From an uncultured Eubacteriales bacterium (lineage in GTDB: Bacteria; Bacillota; Clostridia; Christensenellales; UBA1242), in assembly GCA_948514155.1 (NCBI GenBank), contig CAOQYA010000001.1, positions 138,605 through 192,426 of the forward strand: a DNA stretch of 53,822 bases. The letters run 5' to 3'. The notes beneath the pieces are model-generated. The model saw nothing but the letters and a program-made list of their open reading frames with translations. It had not been told where the DNA came from and ran no database searches. Below, one piece after another: positions 1-7,295 of this stretch. The translations under genes were made by a program, and so were the position numbers. Each line of letters opens with the position of its first letter. The stretch's first letter is position 1.

Positions 1-2
1 GC

Positions 3-488
3 TTTGAAAACGACGCTTATACACAAACTGCAGTTTTAGCAAGCGAAAAAAATCACCCGTTATTTGAAACTTTAGTTCGCTTCTATGAGACTAGGCATTT
101 TGTTAAAAATGGCAAGTGTGACCTTACTCCTAACCCATTTTATCTGACCTATTTTATGCACAAAGATTTTGGACTAAAGCTAAACGCGAAGTTGCAGTTT
201 TTGAAAAACGAGCAGGCCGGAATTGATGTTTACACTTGTGATTATTTTGCTCCGATAAATTTCACAACAAAAAAGTTGACAGTGACCGAAAACACATATG
301 CTATTCACCATTTTGCAAACAGTTGGGCAAATAAAAAGCAAAAACGGGAAGAGAAGTTAACGCAGTTTTTATACAAAACTTTTGGAAAAAAGTTCTTCGC
401 TTTTTGCACAAGAGTTTACACAAAAAGTTATTTTAAAAAACTTGATAAAGAATATCAAAAAACTTTGGAAAAAGAAGAAACTATTTAA
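3..488 (+). CDS. Glycosyltransferase (sugar-binding DXD / capsular polysaccharide type), C-terminal part only
   Basis: The reading frame is open from the window edge, so the N-terminus with the DXD motif is missing. The first visible residues (FEND then AYTQTAVLASEKNHPLFE) and the late segment TENTYAIHHFANSW are typical of the C-terminal half of glycosyltransferase-32-like enzymes, which transfer sugars from nucleotide-sugars onto surface polysaccharides at the cytoplasmic face of the membrane. The tail is lysine-rich and lacks a transmembrane segment. An internal ATG at 156 would cut into the conserved region and is not the start. The next gene begins 20 nt downstream with its own strong RBS. 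The exact acceptor and sugar cannot be told. Confidence 0.7.
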   Translation, partial: FENDAYTQTAVLASEKNHPLFETLVRFYETRHFVKNGKCDLTPNPFYLTYFMHKDFGLKLNAKLQFLKNEQAGIDVYTCDYFAPINFTTKKLTVTENTYAIHHFANSWANKKQKREEKLTQFLYKTFGKKFFAFCTRVYTKSYFKKLDKEYQKTLEKEETI

Positions 489-508
489 TTCTAAAACAGA
501 GGGGAGAT

Positions 509-2401
509 ATGAAACAAAAATCTACTAAAATTTTGTTTTTTAGCGCGGCGGCACTTTTTGTGCTTGCAATTGTTCTTTTTGTGTGTTTGGGGGTGCCTGT
601 TGCAAGTTCAGTTAGCGCAGAGGCCTCGATAAAAGACGCCAATGTAAGTTACAATTCTGTTGAGAAGATTATCAGCATAAATGAAAACAAAGTCTTGAAT
701 GTGACCGAACGTATAACTGTCACTTACAAGTTTGGCGGAATAAATGTGGGTTTATCGCGCAATGTTTCTCGTGTTAACAAGATAACTAGAATTGTGAACG
801 GAAAAAAATATGTGACCACAACAGTCAACAAACTTGAACTTGTTTCTGTGACCATGGATGGGCTGCCGGAATACAACTTTCTTGAAACAAGCGGCGACTA
901 TTTTTACATCAACACCGGCGCTGACTATGACTACAAAGAGGGCACACATGTTTATGAAATAAACTATCTCTACGACATGGGCGAAGACTTTATTGACGAG
1001 TTCGACGATTTCACCTTTGATATCATGGACTATGGCTTTAGAAGTAATGTTGAAAATTTCTCGGCAAAAGTGACTTTCCCTGCATCTTTTCTTGACGGCA
1101 AAGATATTTCTCAGGTGCTTTCTTTCAGAACAAACAACATGGCGCCTGTGAGGTTGGATACAGTTAATGCCAAGTGGGACGAAGAGAGTTTGACCCTTTC
1201 TTGCTCTTTCTCGGGCTTTAATAAGGAAAATGGGCTCACCATGCAACTTATTCTGCCGGAAGACTATTTCGACACATATTATGCGCCTGGCGCGCTTTAT
1301 TGGGTCTGCCTTGCCTCCATTATTATTTGCGTGATTGCAATTGCAGTTATCGTGCTTGTTAACAGACTTAAAAAGCAGGGCGTCATTGTTCCCGAATTTT
1401 ACCCGCCAAAAGACCTTTCTGCAATTGATGTTGCAAAAGTGTATCGTGGCTACCCTCGAGCAAAAGATTTTGCCAGCCTTGTCATAGACTGGGCAGCCAA
1501 GGGCTATGTTTCAATCAATGTCTTGTCGAAAAGCCGTGTTGTGCTTAAAAAGTTGAAGGACATGGAAAAAAACGACCACAACGAATATGAATATTTCAGC
1601 GCGCTTTTCGCCGATAAGAACGAATATGACACTAAGAAAGATAAAAGCAGATACAACAGAAAGTTAACAAGCGCCGTTCGCGCGATATATCAAACGCCGT
1701 GGGTTGATAAGAAGAAAACTTTGTTGTTGAGGACTGCTGTCTCGCTGCTTGCGATTTTGCCATTTGTGCTGATAAACATTTGGGCGGGCATGCAAGGCTT
1801 GGGTATGGGCGGAGTGTCTGCCATTATCTTGCTTTTCCCAATAATAGCATTGATTGTTTTTGTTTACACTCCAATTCCGCTGTGGTTTAAAATTATTTGG
1901 TGTGCCGGCTTTGGCGGCGCACCGCTTGGCATCATGGTCAGCGGAATAAACACTTCATATGACATTCTCAATCTTATTTGGCCAATTCTTGTGATATTTT
2001 TGCTGGGCTTTTTCTCCGCGAGATTTATTAAAGTCCTCGACGAAGACGCCAAGAAATATCGCCCTCGAGTTTTAGGCTTCAAGCATTTTCTTGTGACTGC
2101 CGAACTTGATAAATTGAACATGCTTGTGGAGGCAGACCCAGACTACTATTACAATATCCTGCCATATTGCTACATCTTCGGTATCACCAAGAAGATGCAG
2201 AAAAAGTTTGCGGCACTTGAAGTTAAAGAGCCTAAGATTTGTGGAGATTTTGAAACGGCAGTCGTGTTTGGATGCCTTTGTCACTCCGTGCACGGCATGG
2301 GCGTTGGCTCCTCCTTTTCCGGTGGCGGAAGCGGCGGCGGAGGAGGTGGGGGCGGCTCTTCCGGCGGAGGCGGCGGCGGAGGAGGCTGCGGCGGCCGATA
2401 G
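509..2401 (+). CDS. DUF2207 family membrane protein with glycine-rich tail
   Basis: 630 residues. A hydrophobic signal/anchor segment (about 9-35) is followed by an extracytoplasmic DUF2207-type beta domain, a membrane helix near 263-284, a cytoplasmic region starting with the family-typical PPKDLSAIDVAKVYRGYPRAKD stretch, further helices around 405-455 and 485-505, and a C-terminus made almost only of Gly and Ser with one Cys. The architecture and the poly-Gly end are hallmarks of the DUF2207/YciQ-like family, whose function is unknown. The start is supported by the GAGGGGAG RBS at 499-506. A hairpin terminator follows at 2410-2443. Confidence 0.85.
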   Translation: MKQKSTKILFFSAAALFVLAIVLFVCLGVPVASSVSAEASIKDANVSYNSVEKIISINENKVLNVTERITVTYKFGGINVGLSRNVSRVNKITRIVNGKKYVTTTVNKLELVSVTMDGLPEYNFLETSGDYFYINTGADYDYKEGTHVYEINYLYDMGEDFIDEFDDFTFDIMDYGFRSNVENFSAKVTFPASFLDGKDISQVLSFRTNNMAPVRLDTVNAKWDEESLTLSCSFSGFNKENGLTMQLILPEDYFDTYYAPGALYWVCLASIIICVIAIAVIVLVNRLKKQGVIVPEFYPPKDLSAIDVAKVYRGYPRAKDFASLVIDWAAKGYVSINVLSKSRVVLKKLKDMEKNDHNEYEYFSALFADKNEYDTKKDKSRYNRKLTSAVRAIYQTPWVDKKKTLLLRTAVSLLAILPFVLINIWAGMQGLGMGGVSAIILLFPIIALIVFVYTPIPLWFKIIWCAGFGGAPLGIMVSGINTSYDILNLIWPILVIFLLGFFSARFIKVLDEDAKKYRPRVLGFKHFLVTAELDKLNMLVEADPDYYYNILPYCYIFGITKKMQKKFAALEVKEPKICGDFETAVVFGCLCHSVHGMGVGSSFSGGGSGGGGGGGGSSGGGGGGGGCGGR

Positions 2402-2408
2402 AAAAATC

Positions 2409-2443
2409 AAAGACCTTTCAAATTCCGAAAGGTCTTTTTTTGT
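2409..2443 (+). terminator. Intrinsic terminator after the DUF2207 gene
   Basis: A 10-bp stem (AAGACCTTTC / GAAAGGTCTT) with a 7-nt loop is followed by a T-run, 8 nt downstream of the stop codon. Confidence 0.9.
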
Positions 2444-2489
2444 TTGCAAATTGAAACAAGTATGATAAAATAACAAAAGAGGAAAAAAT

Positions 2490-3053
2490 ATGAAAAACGC
2501 AATAATTTTGCACGGCATGAGCGCCGACCTGGATGTTTGTTTTGGTCCAAAACTTAAAGAGGACTTAAAAAATCTCGGCTTCAATATTTATGAGCCGAAG
2601 TTTGTGTTACATCCAAATATCACGCTTGGGAAATGGGAAGAGGAAATGGACAAGTTTAGAGATGTGATTGACGAAGACGCCCTTCTTGTTTGTCATAGCC
2701 TAGGAACAATGTTTATCTTGAAATATTTAAAGAAACACAACTTAAAGGCGAAAATGCTTGTCACTGTTGCGGGCGGAACAGTGCTTAAAAAAGAAGATTG
2801 TCAAATTCCATATCTCACACCATTTTTGCCGAGCGAAAACGAGTTTAAGTGGGCAAGGGAGCATTGCGAAATAAAGTATTCGATATTCAATAGGAATGAC
2901 GACATCTGGAGAATGCAAGATGTCGAGGCTTACAATTCGCGCCTTGGCTCAACGCCTGTTGAACTTCCATATGGCGAGCATTTTGGCCGCAAGTCGGGTG
3001 TTAAAGAAATTCCGGAACTAATCGAGATTGTCAAAATGGAAATGAAAGGATAG
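2490..3053 (+). CDS. RBBP9/YdeN-type small alpha/beta (serine) hydrolase
   Basis: 187 residues. IILHG near residue 4 is the oxyanion-hole strand, and CHSLGT at about 70-75 is the nucleophile elbow with the catalytic serine. A late YGEHFGRKSG supplies the likely catalytic histidine. Size and motif order match the RBBP9/YdeN group of cytosolic serine hydrolases, whose natural substrates are mostly unknown. The promoter at 2463-2471 is an extended -10 (TGATAAAAT), and AGAGGA gives a clear RBS. The HAD phosphatase gene starts 3 nt after the stop, so the two are co-transcribed. Confidence 0.8.
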   Translation: MKNAIILHGMSADLDVCFGPKLKEDLKNLGFNIYEPKFVLHPNITLGKWEEEMDKFRDVIDEDALLVCHSLGTMFILKYLKKHNLKAKMLVTVAGGTVLKKEDCQIPYLTPFLPSENEFKWAREHCEIKYSIFNRNDDIWRMQDVEAYNSRLGSTPVELPYGEHFGRKSGVKEIPELIEIVKMEMKG

Positions 3054-3056
3054 AAT

Positions 3057-3539
3057 ATGAAAAACATTTTTAAAGACAAATATGTGTTTGTGGATTTTGA
3101 CGGCACGCTTTGTGAATACAGATACGACGGGCATGTGAGCGGCAAGGTGGCTGACCCGGAAAGCGAGCACGATTGGGGACAATCTATGCGAGAGCTTTTA
3201 TTTGGTGACATATTTTTAAGAGCACGGCCGCTTAAAACAATGCAGAAAGTCCTTTCAAAATGCGACCCGAACAAACTCTATATTTTGGGCGCAATTATAA
3301 CAAAAAACGAGATTGACCAAAAACTTATTTGGCTCAAGAAGCATTATCCGCAGATAAAAGAGAAGAATATGTTCTTTTTGGCTGATTTGAATTTGAAAGT
3401 GGAAACGCTTAAACTTTTCTGCAAGGAAAAGAATGTGAAATCGGAAGATGTTGTGTTTATCGACGACACGCATTCATACTTGCGTCGAGCGGAAGAAGAG
3501 GGCTTTAATGCTTATCATATAACAAGTTTTATTGATTGA
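3057..3539 (+). CDS. HAD-superfamily phosphatase
   Basis: 160 residues. HAD motif I is DFDGT near residues 13-17, where the first Asp is the phosphorylated nucleophile and the second the acid/base. A lysine in the middle of the protein may serve as motif III, and motif IV is VVFIDDTHSYL, where the acidic pair binds Mg. The cap region is small. The substrate cannot be predicted. The gene is translationally close to the upstream hydrolase (3-nt gap, RBS AAAGGA inside the upstream end), so a two-gene operon is likely. Confidence 0.8.
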   Translation: MKNIFKDKYVFVDFDGTLCEYRYDGHVSGKVADPESEHDWGQSMRELLFGDIFLRARPLKTMQKVLSKCDPNKLYILGAIITKNEIDQKLIWLKKHYPQIKEKNMFFLADLNLKVETLKLFCKEKNVKSEDVVFIDDTHSYLRRAEEEGFNAYHITSFID

Positions 3540-3560
3540 TTATTTTACAGGTTTTTTTGG

Positions 3561-3575
3561 AATAATAGTGATATG
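3561..3575 (+). promoter_or_regulatory. Candidate leaderless promoter (-10 AATAAT, 6 nt, ATG)
   Basis: AATAAT at 3561-3566 is followed after exactly 6 nt by the ATG at 3573, and no Shine-Dalgarno sequence precedes it. A loose TTGATT lies at 3536-3541 (19-nt spacing). This is the weakest member of the set of seven. Confidence 0.4.
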
Positions 3576-4148
3576 AAATTCCTTAAAAACCTGCTTTTAT
3601 ATATCAGCGCGTTCATGCCAATGTATTTTTTGGTGCTTCTTAAACTTGTGGTCGAGCTTCTCAACCATAATCTTTCTTTTAATGTGCTCAACAGCCTAAA
3701 TCTTGCAACACTGATATTGCTGCTTATCTCGAGTGTGATTGGCCTTCTTTGGAATGTTAAGTTCAATCGAGACGAAGCAAAAGAAGTGACAATTCTTTCC
3801 AAGCACAACATCACCGACCAGCACTTTTTGGGCTATTTTTCACTGTTTGTGTTTTTTGCAATTCCGCTTGACCTATCGCTCGTGAGCGCCTTTTGCATCT
3901 ATCTTGCAATACTTATCATGATTGGCATTGTTTACATCAACAACTCGCTTTATTATATCAACCCGTTCCTTAATCTTCTTGGATACAACTTTTATGATAT
4001 CACCTATATCGAGGCGGGTTCGAACGAAAAGCGAAACGCTAAAATTTTTTATCGTGGCGATTTGGAAATTGAAAATCGCACCTATTTTGTCAAACTCAAA
4101 AACGAGAATTTCAGTTTTGTGGACAAGAATAGGTCTGCGAAAAAGTAG
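3573..4148 (+). CDS. Four-helix membrane protein, possibly KwaA-like
   Basis: 191 residues with four hydrophobic helices (about 5-27, 43-63, 90-108, 112-131) followed by a hydrophilic cytoplasmic tail of about 60 residues. The segments NITDQHFLGYFSLFVFF and YINPFLNLLGYNFYD look conserved. From memory, they resemble the membrane subunit KwaA of the Kiwa anti-phage system. No kwaB (DUF4868) lies next to it, so a Kiwa function is only a hypothesis. The DUF898-like gene follows after 6 nt and is probably co-transcribed. Confidence 0.45.
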   Translation: MKFLKNLLLYISAFMPMYFLVLLKLVVELLNHNLSFNVLNSLNLATLILLLISSVIGLLWNVKFNRDEAKEVTILSKHNITDQHFLGYFSLFVFFAIPLDLSLVSAFCIYLAILIMIGIVYINNSLYYINPFLNLLGYNFYDITYIEAGSNEKRNAKIFYRGDLEIENRTYFVKLKNENFSFVDKNRSAKK

Positions 4149-4154
4149 GGGAAT

Positions 4155-4856
4155 ATGACAAAGGGCAAATCGCAGTTTTTGGGAAGCGTGAGTGCTTACT
4201 ACGGCTTTGAAGTTTTGCAGTGGCTGGCCGGAGTGCTTTCTCTGTCGCTGCTTACGCCATACATGGTCTGCGGCTTTGAAAGGTGGCGCGTTTCGCAGTC
4301 TGAAATTGACGGACACAGGCTTGTTTTTACAGGCAAGATTTGGCAGGCCTATGCGATATATGGCTTCTGGGTGCTGATTACGCTTATTTTTGGCAGCATC
4401 TCGAATTTAGTGCTTTATTTTTTTGGGCTGCTGCTTCCAAAACAACTTGCGTTTTGGGCAGTCAATGGCCTTATTCTCCTTATCAACACCTTCTTTTTGC
4501 AGACGCAATATCGCCACTGGGTGAGGCGGAAGGTGGAGTTTGAAGGCGGCTTTGCGCCCTCTTCCATTCAGTCCAAATTTTCGGAGACGTTGCGCACCAG
4601 TGTTGTGGCTTTTTTAATCACATTTTTTTCTTTAAAACTCGCTTCCCCGCACGCGCACCAACTTAAAATGGAGCACTATTCTTTCAGCACAAAAATAAGT
4701 GGCAGGAACTTGAAGTTTTTAGGCTCGCGAAAGGCCCTTTACAAACTCTGGTGGCCAAACCTCGCTCTTTCGATTGTCACTTTTGGGCTATATTTGCCGA
4801 TTTTACACTATTTAGTTTACAAATGGCGAATTGAAGGCCTTTCTCTCGCCGCGTAG
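4155..4856 (+). CDS. DUF898-like (YjgN-type) membrane protein
   Basis: 233 residues with repeated helix pairs. The two halves carry related motifs: FERWRVSQSEIDGHRLVFTGK in the first, and HYSFSTKISGRNLKFLGSR then FGLYLPILHYLVYKWRIEGL in the second. This repeat of xxIxGxxLxFxG with an LTxxTxGLYxPW-like helix is the DUF898 pattern. Function is unknown. RBS AGGGG at 4147-4151. The gene overlaps no neighbour and is the last before gyrB. Confidence 0.6.
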   Translation: MTKGKSQFLGSVSAYYGFEVLQWLAGVLSLSLLTPYMVCGFERWRVSQSEIDGHRLVFTGKIWQAYAIYGFWVLITLIFGSISNLVLYFFGLLLPKQLAFWAVNGLILLINTFFLQTQYRHWVRRKVEFEGGFAPSSIQSKFSETLRTSVVAFLITFFSLKLASPHAHQLKMEHYSFSTKISGRNLKFLGSRKALYKLWWPNLALSIVTFGLYLPILHYLVYKWRIEGLSLAA

Positions 4857-4938
4857 AAGGGGCTAAATTCGCGTTTTTTAATATTCTGCGAGAAGATATT
4901 AGAGAAAGATAAAAATTGCCTAAAATGGGCTAAATTGC

Positions 4939-4967
4939 TTGCCTTTTAATATATATTAATATATAAT
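4939..4967 (+). promoter_or_regulatory. gyrB promoter
   Basis: TTGCCT (4939-4944), a 17-nt spacer and TATAAT (4962-4967) lie in a very AT-rich block with overlapping TATA repeats. The gyrB RBS AGGAG is at 4989-4993. The 4857-4999 gap also holds a 10-bp direct repeat, GGGCTAAATT, at 4860-4869 and 4927-4936. Confidence 0.6.
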
Positions 4968-4999
4968 ATATCTATATATAGAAGCGATAGGAGTTTATC

Positions 5000-6949
5000 A
5001 TGGAAAATATCAGCGAAGTCGAAGAACTTTCAAAGTCTGTCAAGTATGACGCAAGCGACATTCAGGTGCTGGAGGGGCTTGACCCGGTTAGAAAGAGGCC
5101 GGGCATGTATATCGGCTCAACTGATGAGCACGGACTGCATCACTTGGTGACAGAGGTTGTTGATAACTCTATCGATGAAGCGCTCGCCGGATACTGCACA
5201 GAGATTGCTGTCACCATTAACGAGGATGGTTCTTGCAGCGTGTCCGATAACGGCCGTGGCATTCCAACAGGCATAATCGAGAAAGAGGGCAAAAGCGCTG
5301 TGGAAGTTGTGCTCACAAAATTGCACGCTGGCGGAAAGTTCGGCGGCGAGGGCTACAAAATCTCCGGCGGACTTCACGGTGTGGGTGTTTCCTGCGTGAA
5401 CGCACTCTCTTCAAAAATGGTGGCGGAGGTTTATCAAAATGGCCTCTATCACATCATTGAATTTTCTCGTGGAAAAACTGTTTCTCCGCTCAAGATTGTG
5501 GGCAAGACTGACAAGCGCGGCACCACGATAACCTTCTGGCCGGACGACGAAATTTTCGAGACGACGATATTTAACTACGACACCATGAAAAACCGGTTCA
5601 GAGAGATTGCTTTCCTCAACAAAGGTCTTGTGATTTCTTTGGAAGACAAGCGCGAGGGCAAACAGAGAAAAGAGGTTTTCGAGTTCAAGGGCGGAATTGT
5701 GGAGTTTGTAGATTTTCTCAACAAAAATCGCGAAACCGTGCTTCCTAATCCCGTTTACTTTAACAAGTTCAATCGCAATGAAAAAGGCGATGTTGAAAAT
5801 GAGATTGAAGTCTGCTTCCAGTTTAATGACGGCTATAATGAAATCATAAACGCCTATGCGAACAATATCAACACCGAGGAGGGCGGAACGCATCTTGACG
5901 GCTTTAAAAACGGCCTCACAAAGGTGATAAACGACTATGCGGTGAAAAACAAAATTATCAAAGAGAATGAAAAACTCACTGGTGACGACTGCCGCGAAGG
6001 CATCACTGCCGTGATTTCTGTAAAACTCAGAAACCCACAGTTCGAAGGCCAGACCAAGACAAAACTTGGCAACAGCGAGATGCGAACGATTGTGTATAAG
6101 GCAATGGTGGAAAGTTTTGGAGACTTTTTGGAAGAGCATCCTGTTGAAGCCAAGAACCTGATAATGAAAAGCATCAATGCTCAGCGCGCAAGAGACGCAG
6201 CGAGAAACGCAAGAGAGCTCACTCGAAGAAAGAGCGTGCTTGAAAGCACCACCCTTCCTGGAAAACTTGCCGACTGCAGCGAGAAGAATGCCGAAGTGTG
6301 CGAAATCTATCTTGTTGAGGGAGACTCCGCGGGCGGCACTGCAAAGCAGGGGCGTGACAGACGCTTCCAGGCAATTTTGCCTCTTCGTGGAAAAATCTTG
6401 AATGTTGAAAAGGCAAGGCTTCACAAGGTTTTGGAGAGCGCGGAAATCAAGAATATGATAACTGCTTTCGGTGCGGGAATTGGAAACGAGTTCGACGCGA
6501 AAAAACTTCGCTATCACAAGATTATCTCCATGACCGATGCTGATGTCGACGGCGCGCATATTCGAATACTTCTTTTAACATTCTTCTTCCGCTATATGCG
6601 TCCGCTGATTGAAAATGGATATGTGTATTCGGCAAAGCCACCTCTTTACAAAGTGGCAAGAGGCAAGGAAGAAAAATATTGTTACTCAGACGAGGAGCTT
6701 AACGCCGAACTTGAGGCTGGAGGCCGCAAGGGCGTGACCATTCAAAGATATAAGGGTCTTGGAGAAATGAACGCCGAACAACTTTGGGAAACTACAATGA
6801 ACCCAGAGAAAAGAACGCTTATTCAAATCACAATGGAAGACGCGATTGAAGCGGACAAAATGTTTAATCAGCTTATGGGTGAAGAGCCAGAACTAAGGCG
6901 CCAGTTTATCGAAGAAAACGCAACACTCGTAACAGACCTTGATGTTTAG
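5000..6949 (+). CDS. gyrB: DNA gyrase subunit B
   Basis: 649 residues, normal for gyrB. It is the ATPase subunit of the heterotetrameric gyrase that introduces negative supercoils. In order: GHKL ATPase N-terminus with EVVDNSIDEA and GRGIP, the SGGLHGVGVSCVNALS lid region, a transducer domain, the TOPRIM domain with EGDSAGG and DADVDGAHI, and the C-terminal QRYKGLGEMNAEQLWETTM motif that docks to GyrA. Its start has a good RBS (AGGAG, 6 nt). It is followed after 9 nt by a MazG-like gene and then gyrA, so the three likely form one operon. Confidence 0.98.
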   Translation: MENISEVEELSKSVKYDASDIQVLEGLDPVRKRPGMYIGSTDEHGLHHLVTEVVDNSIDEALAGYCTEIAVTINEDGSCSVSDNGRGIPTGIIEKEGKSAVEVVLTKLHAGGKFGGEGYKISGGLHGVGVSCVNALSSKMVAEVYQNGLYHIIEFSRGKTVSPLKIVGKTDKRGTTITFWPDDEIFETTIFNYDTMKNRFREIAFLNKGLVISLEDKREGKQRKEVFEFKGGIVEFVDFLNKNRETVLPNPVYFNKFNRNEKGDVENEIEVCFQFNDGYNEIINAYANNINTEEGGTHLDGFKNGLTKVINDYAVKNKIIKENEKLTGDDCREGITAVISVKLRNPQFEGQTKTKLGNSEMRTIVYKAMVESFGDFLEEHPVEAKNLIMKSINAQRARDAARNARELTRRKSVLESTTLPGKLADCSEKNAEVCEIYLVEGDSAGGTAKQGRDRRFQAILPLRGKILNVEKARLHKVLESAEIKNMITAFGAGIGNEFDAKKLRYHKIISMTDADVDGAHIRILLLTFFFRYMRPLIENGYVYSAKPPLYKVARGKEEKYCYSDEELNAELEAGGRKGVTIQRYKGLGEMNAEQLWETTMNPEKRTLIQITMEDAIEADKMFNQLMGEEPELRRQFIEENATLVTDLDV

Positions 6950-6958
6950 GAGAAAACA

Positions 6959-7294
6959 ATGGATAAGAAGTTTTACGAAGAAACATTTGACATGTTCATA
7001 GAGACATGGGGTAAAGAGTTTGAAATGCAAATGTGCATAGAAGAGATGAGCGAACTTACTAAAGAACTATGCAAGTTTATGAGATATTCTCAAAAACAAA
7101 AATCGCCTGAAAATCAAGAGAAACTGGAACAAATCAAGCGAAATATTATTGAGGAAACTGCCGATGTGCTTATATGTGCGGGGCAAATGAAGAGGCTTTT
7201 TGGAAGCGTAGATGTAGACAAAGTCGCAGATTACAAGATACAGCGCGGAAGAGCAGTTGTTGAAACTTTCAATCAAAACAAGAAAGGAAAATAA
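6959..7294 (+). CDS. MazG-like nucleotide pyrophosphohydrolase
   Basis: 111 residues. The helical all-alpha NTP pyrophosphohydrolase signature is visible: IEEMSELTKEL (the E-x-x-E pair) near residue 23, and EETADVLICAGQM (the E-x-x-D pair) near residue 66, which together bind Mg and the triphosphate. Such enzymes hydrolyse (d)NTPs to monophosphates. Only one catalytic domain is present, compared with two in E. coli MazG. It sits between gyrB and gyrA with gaps of 9 and 1 nt, so it is co-transcribed with gyrase; a housekeeping-the-nucleotide-pool role is an inference. Confidence 0.8.
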   Translation: MDKKFYEETFDMFIETWGKEFEMQMCIEEMSELTKELCKFMRYSQKQKSPENQEKLEQIKRNIIEETADVLICAGQMKRLFGSVDVDKVADYKIQRGRAVVETFNQNKKGK

Positions 7295-7295
7295 T

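Noticed and set aside
2124..2465. Alternative-frame ORFs over the glycine repeats of the DUF2207 gene
   Set aside because: GGN repeats read in other frames give Ala/Arg-rich open frames without stop codons; they have no start signals.
5411..6559. 382-codon open frame on the minus strand inside gyrB
   Set aside because: It lies wholly antisense to a conserved gene, has no RBS, and its composition is that of a complementary shadow frame. The same applies to 7611-8852 (gyrA) and 22964-23719 (secA).
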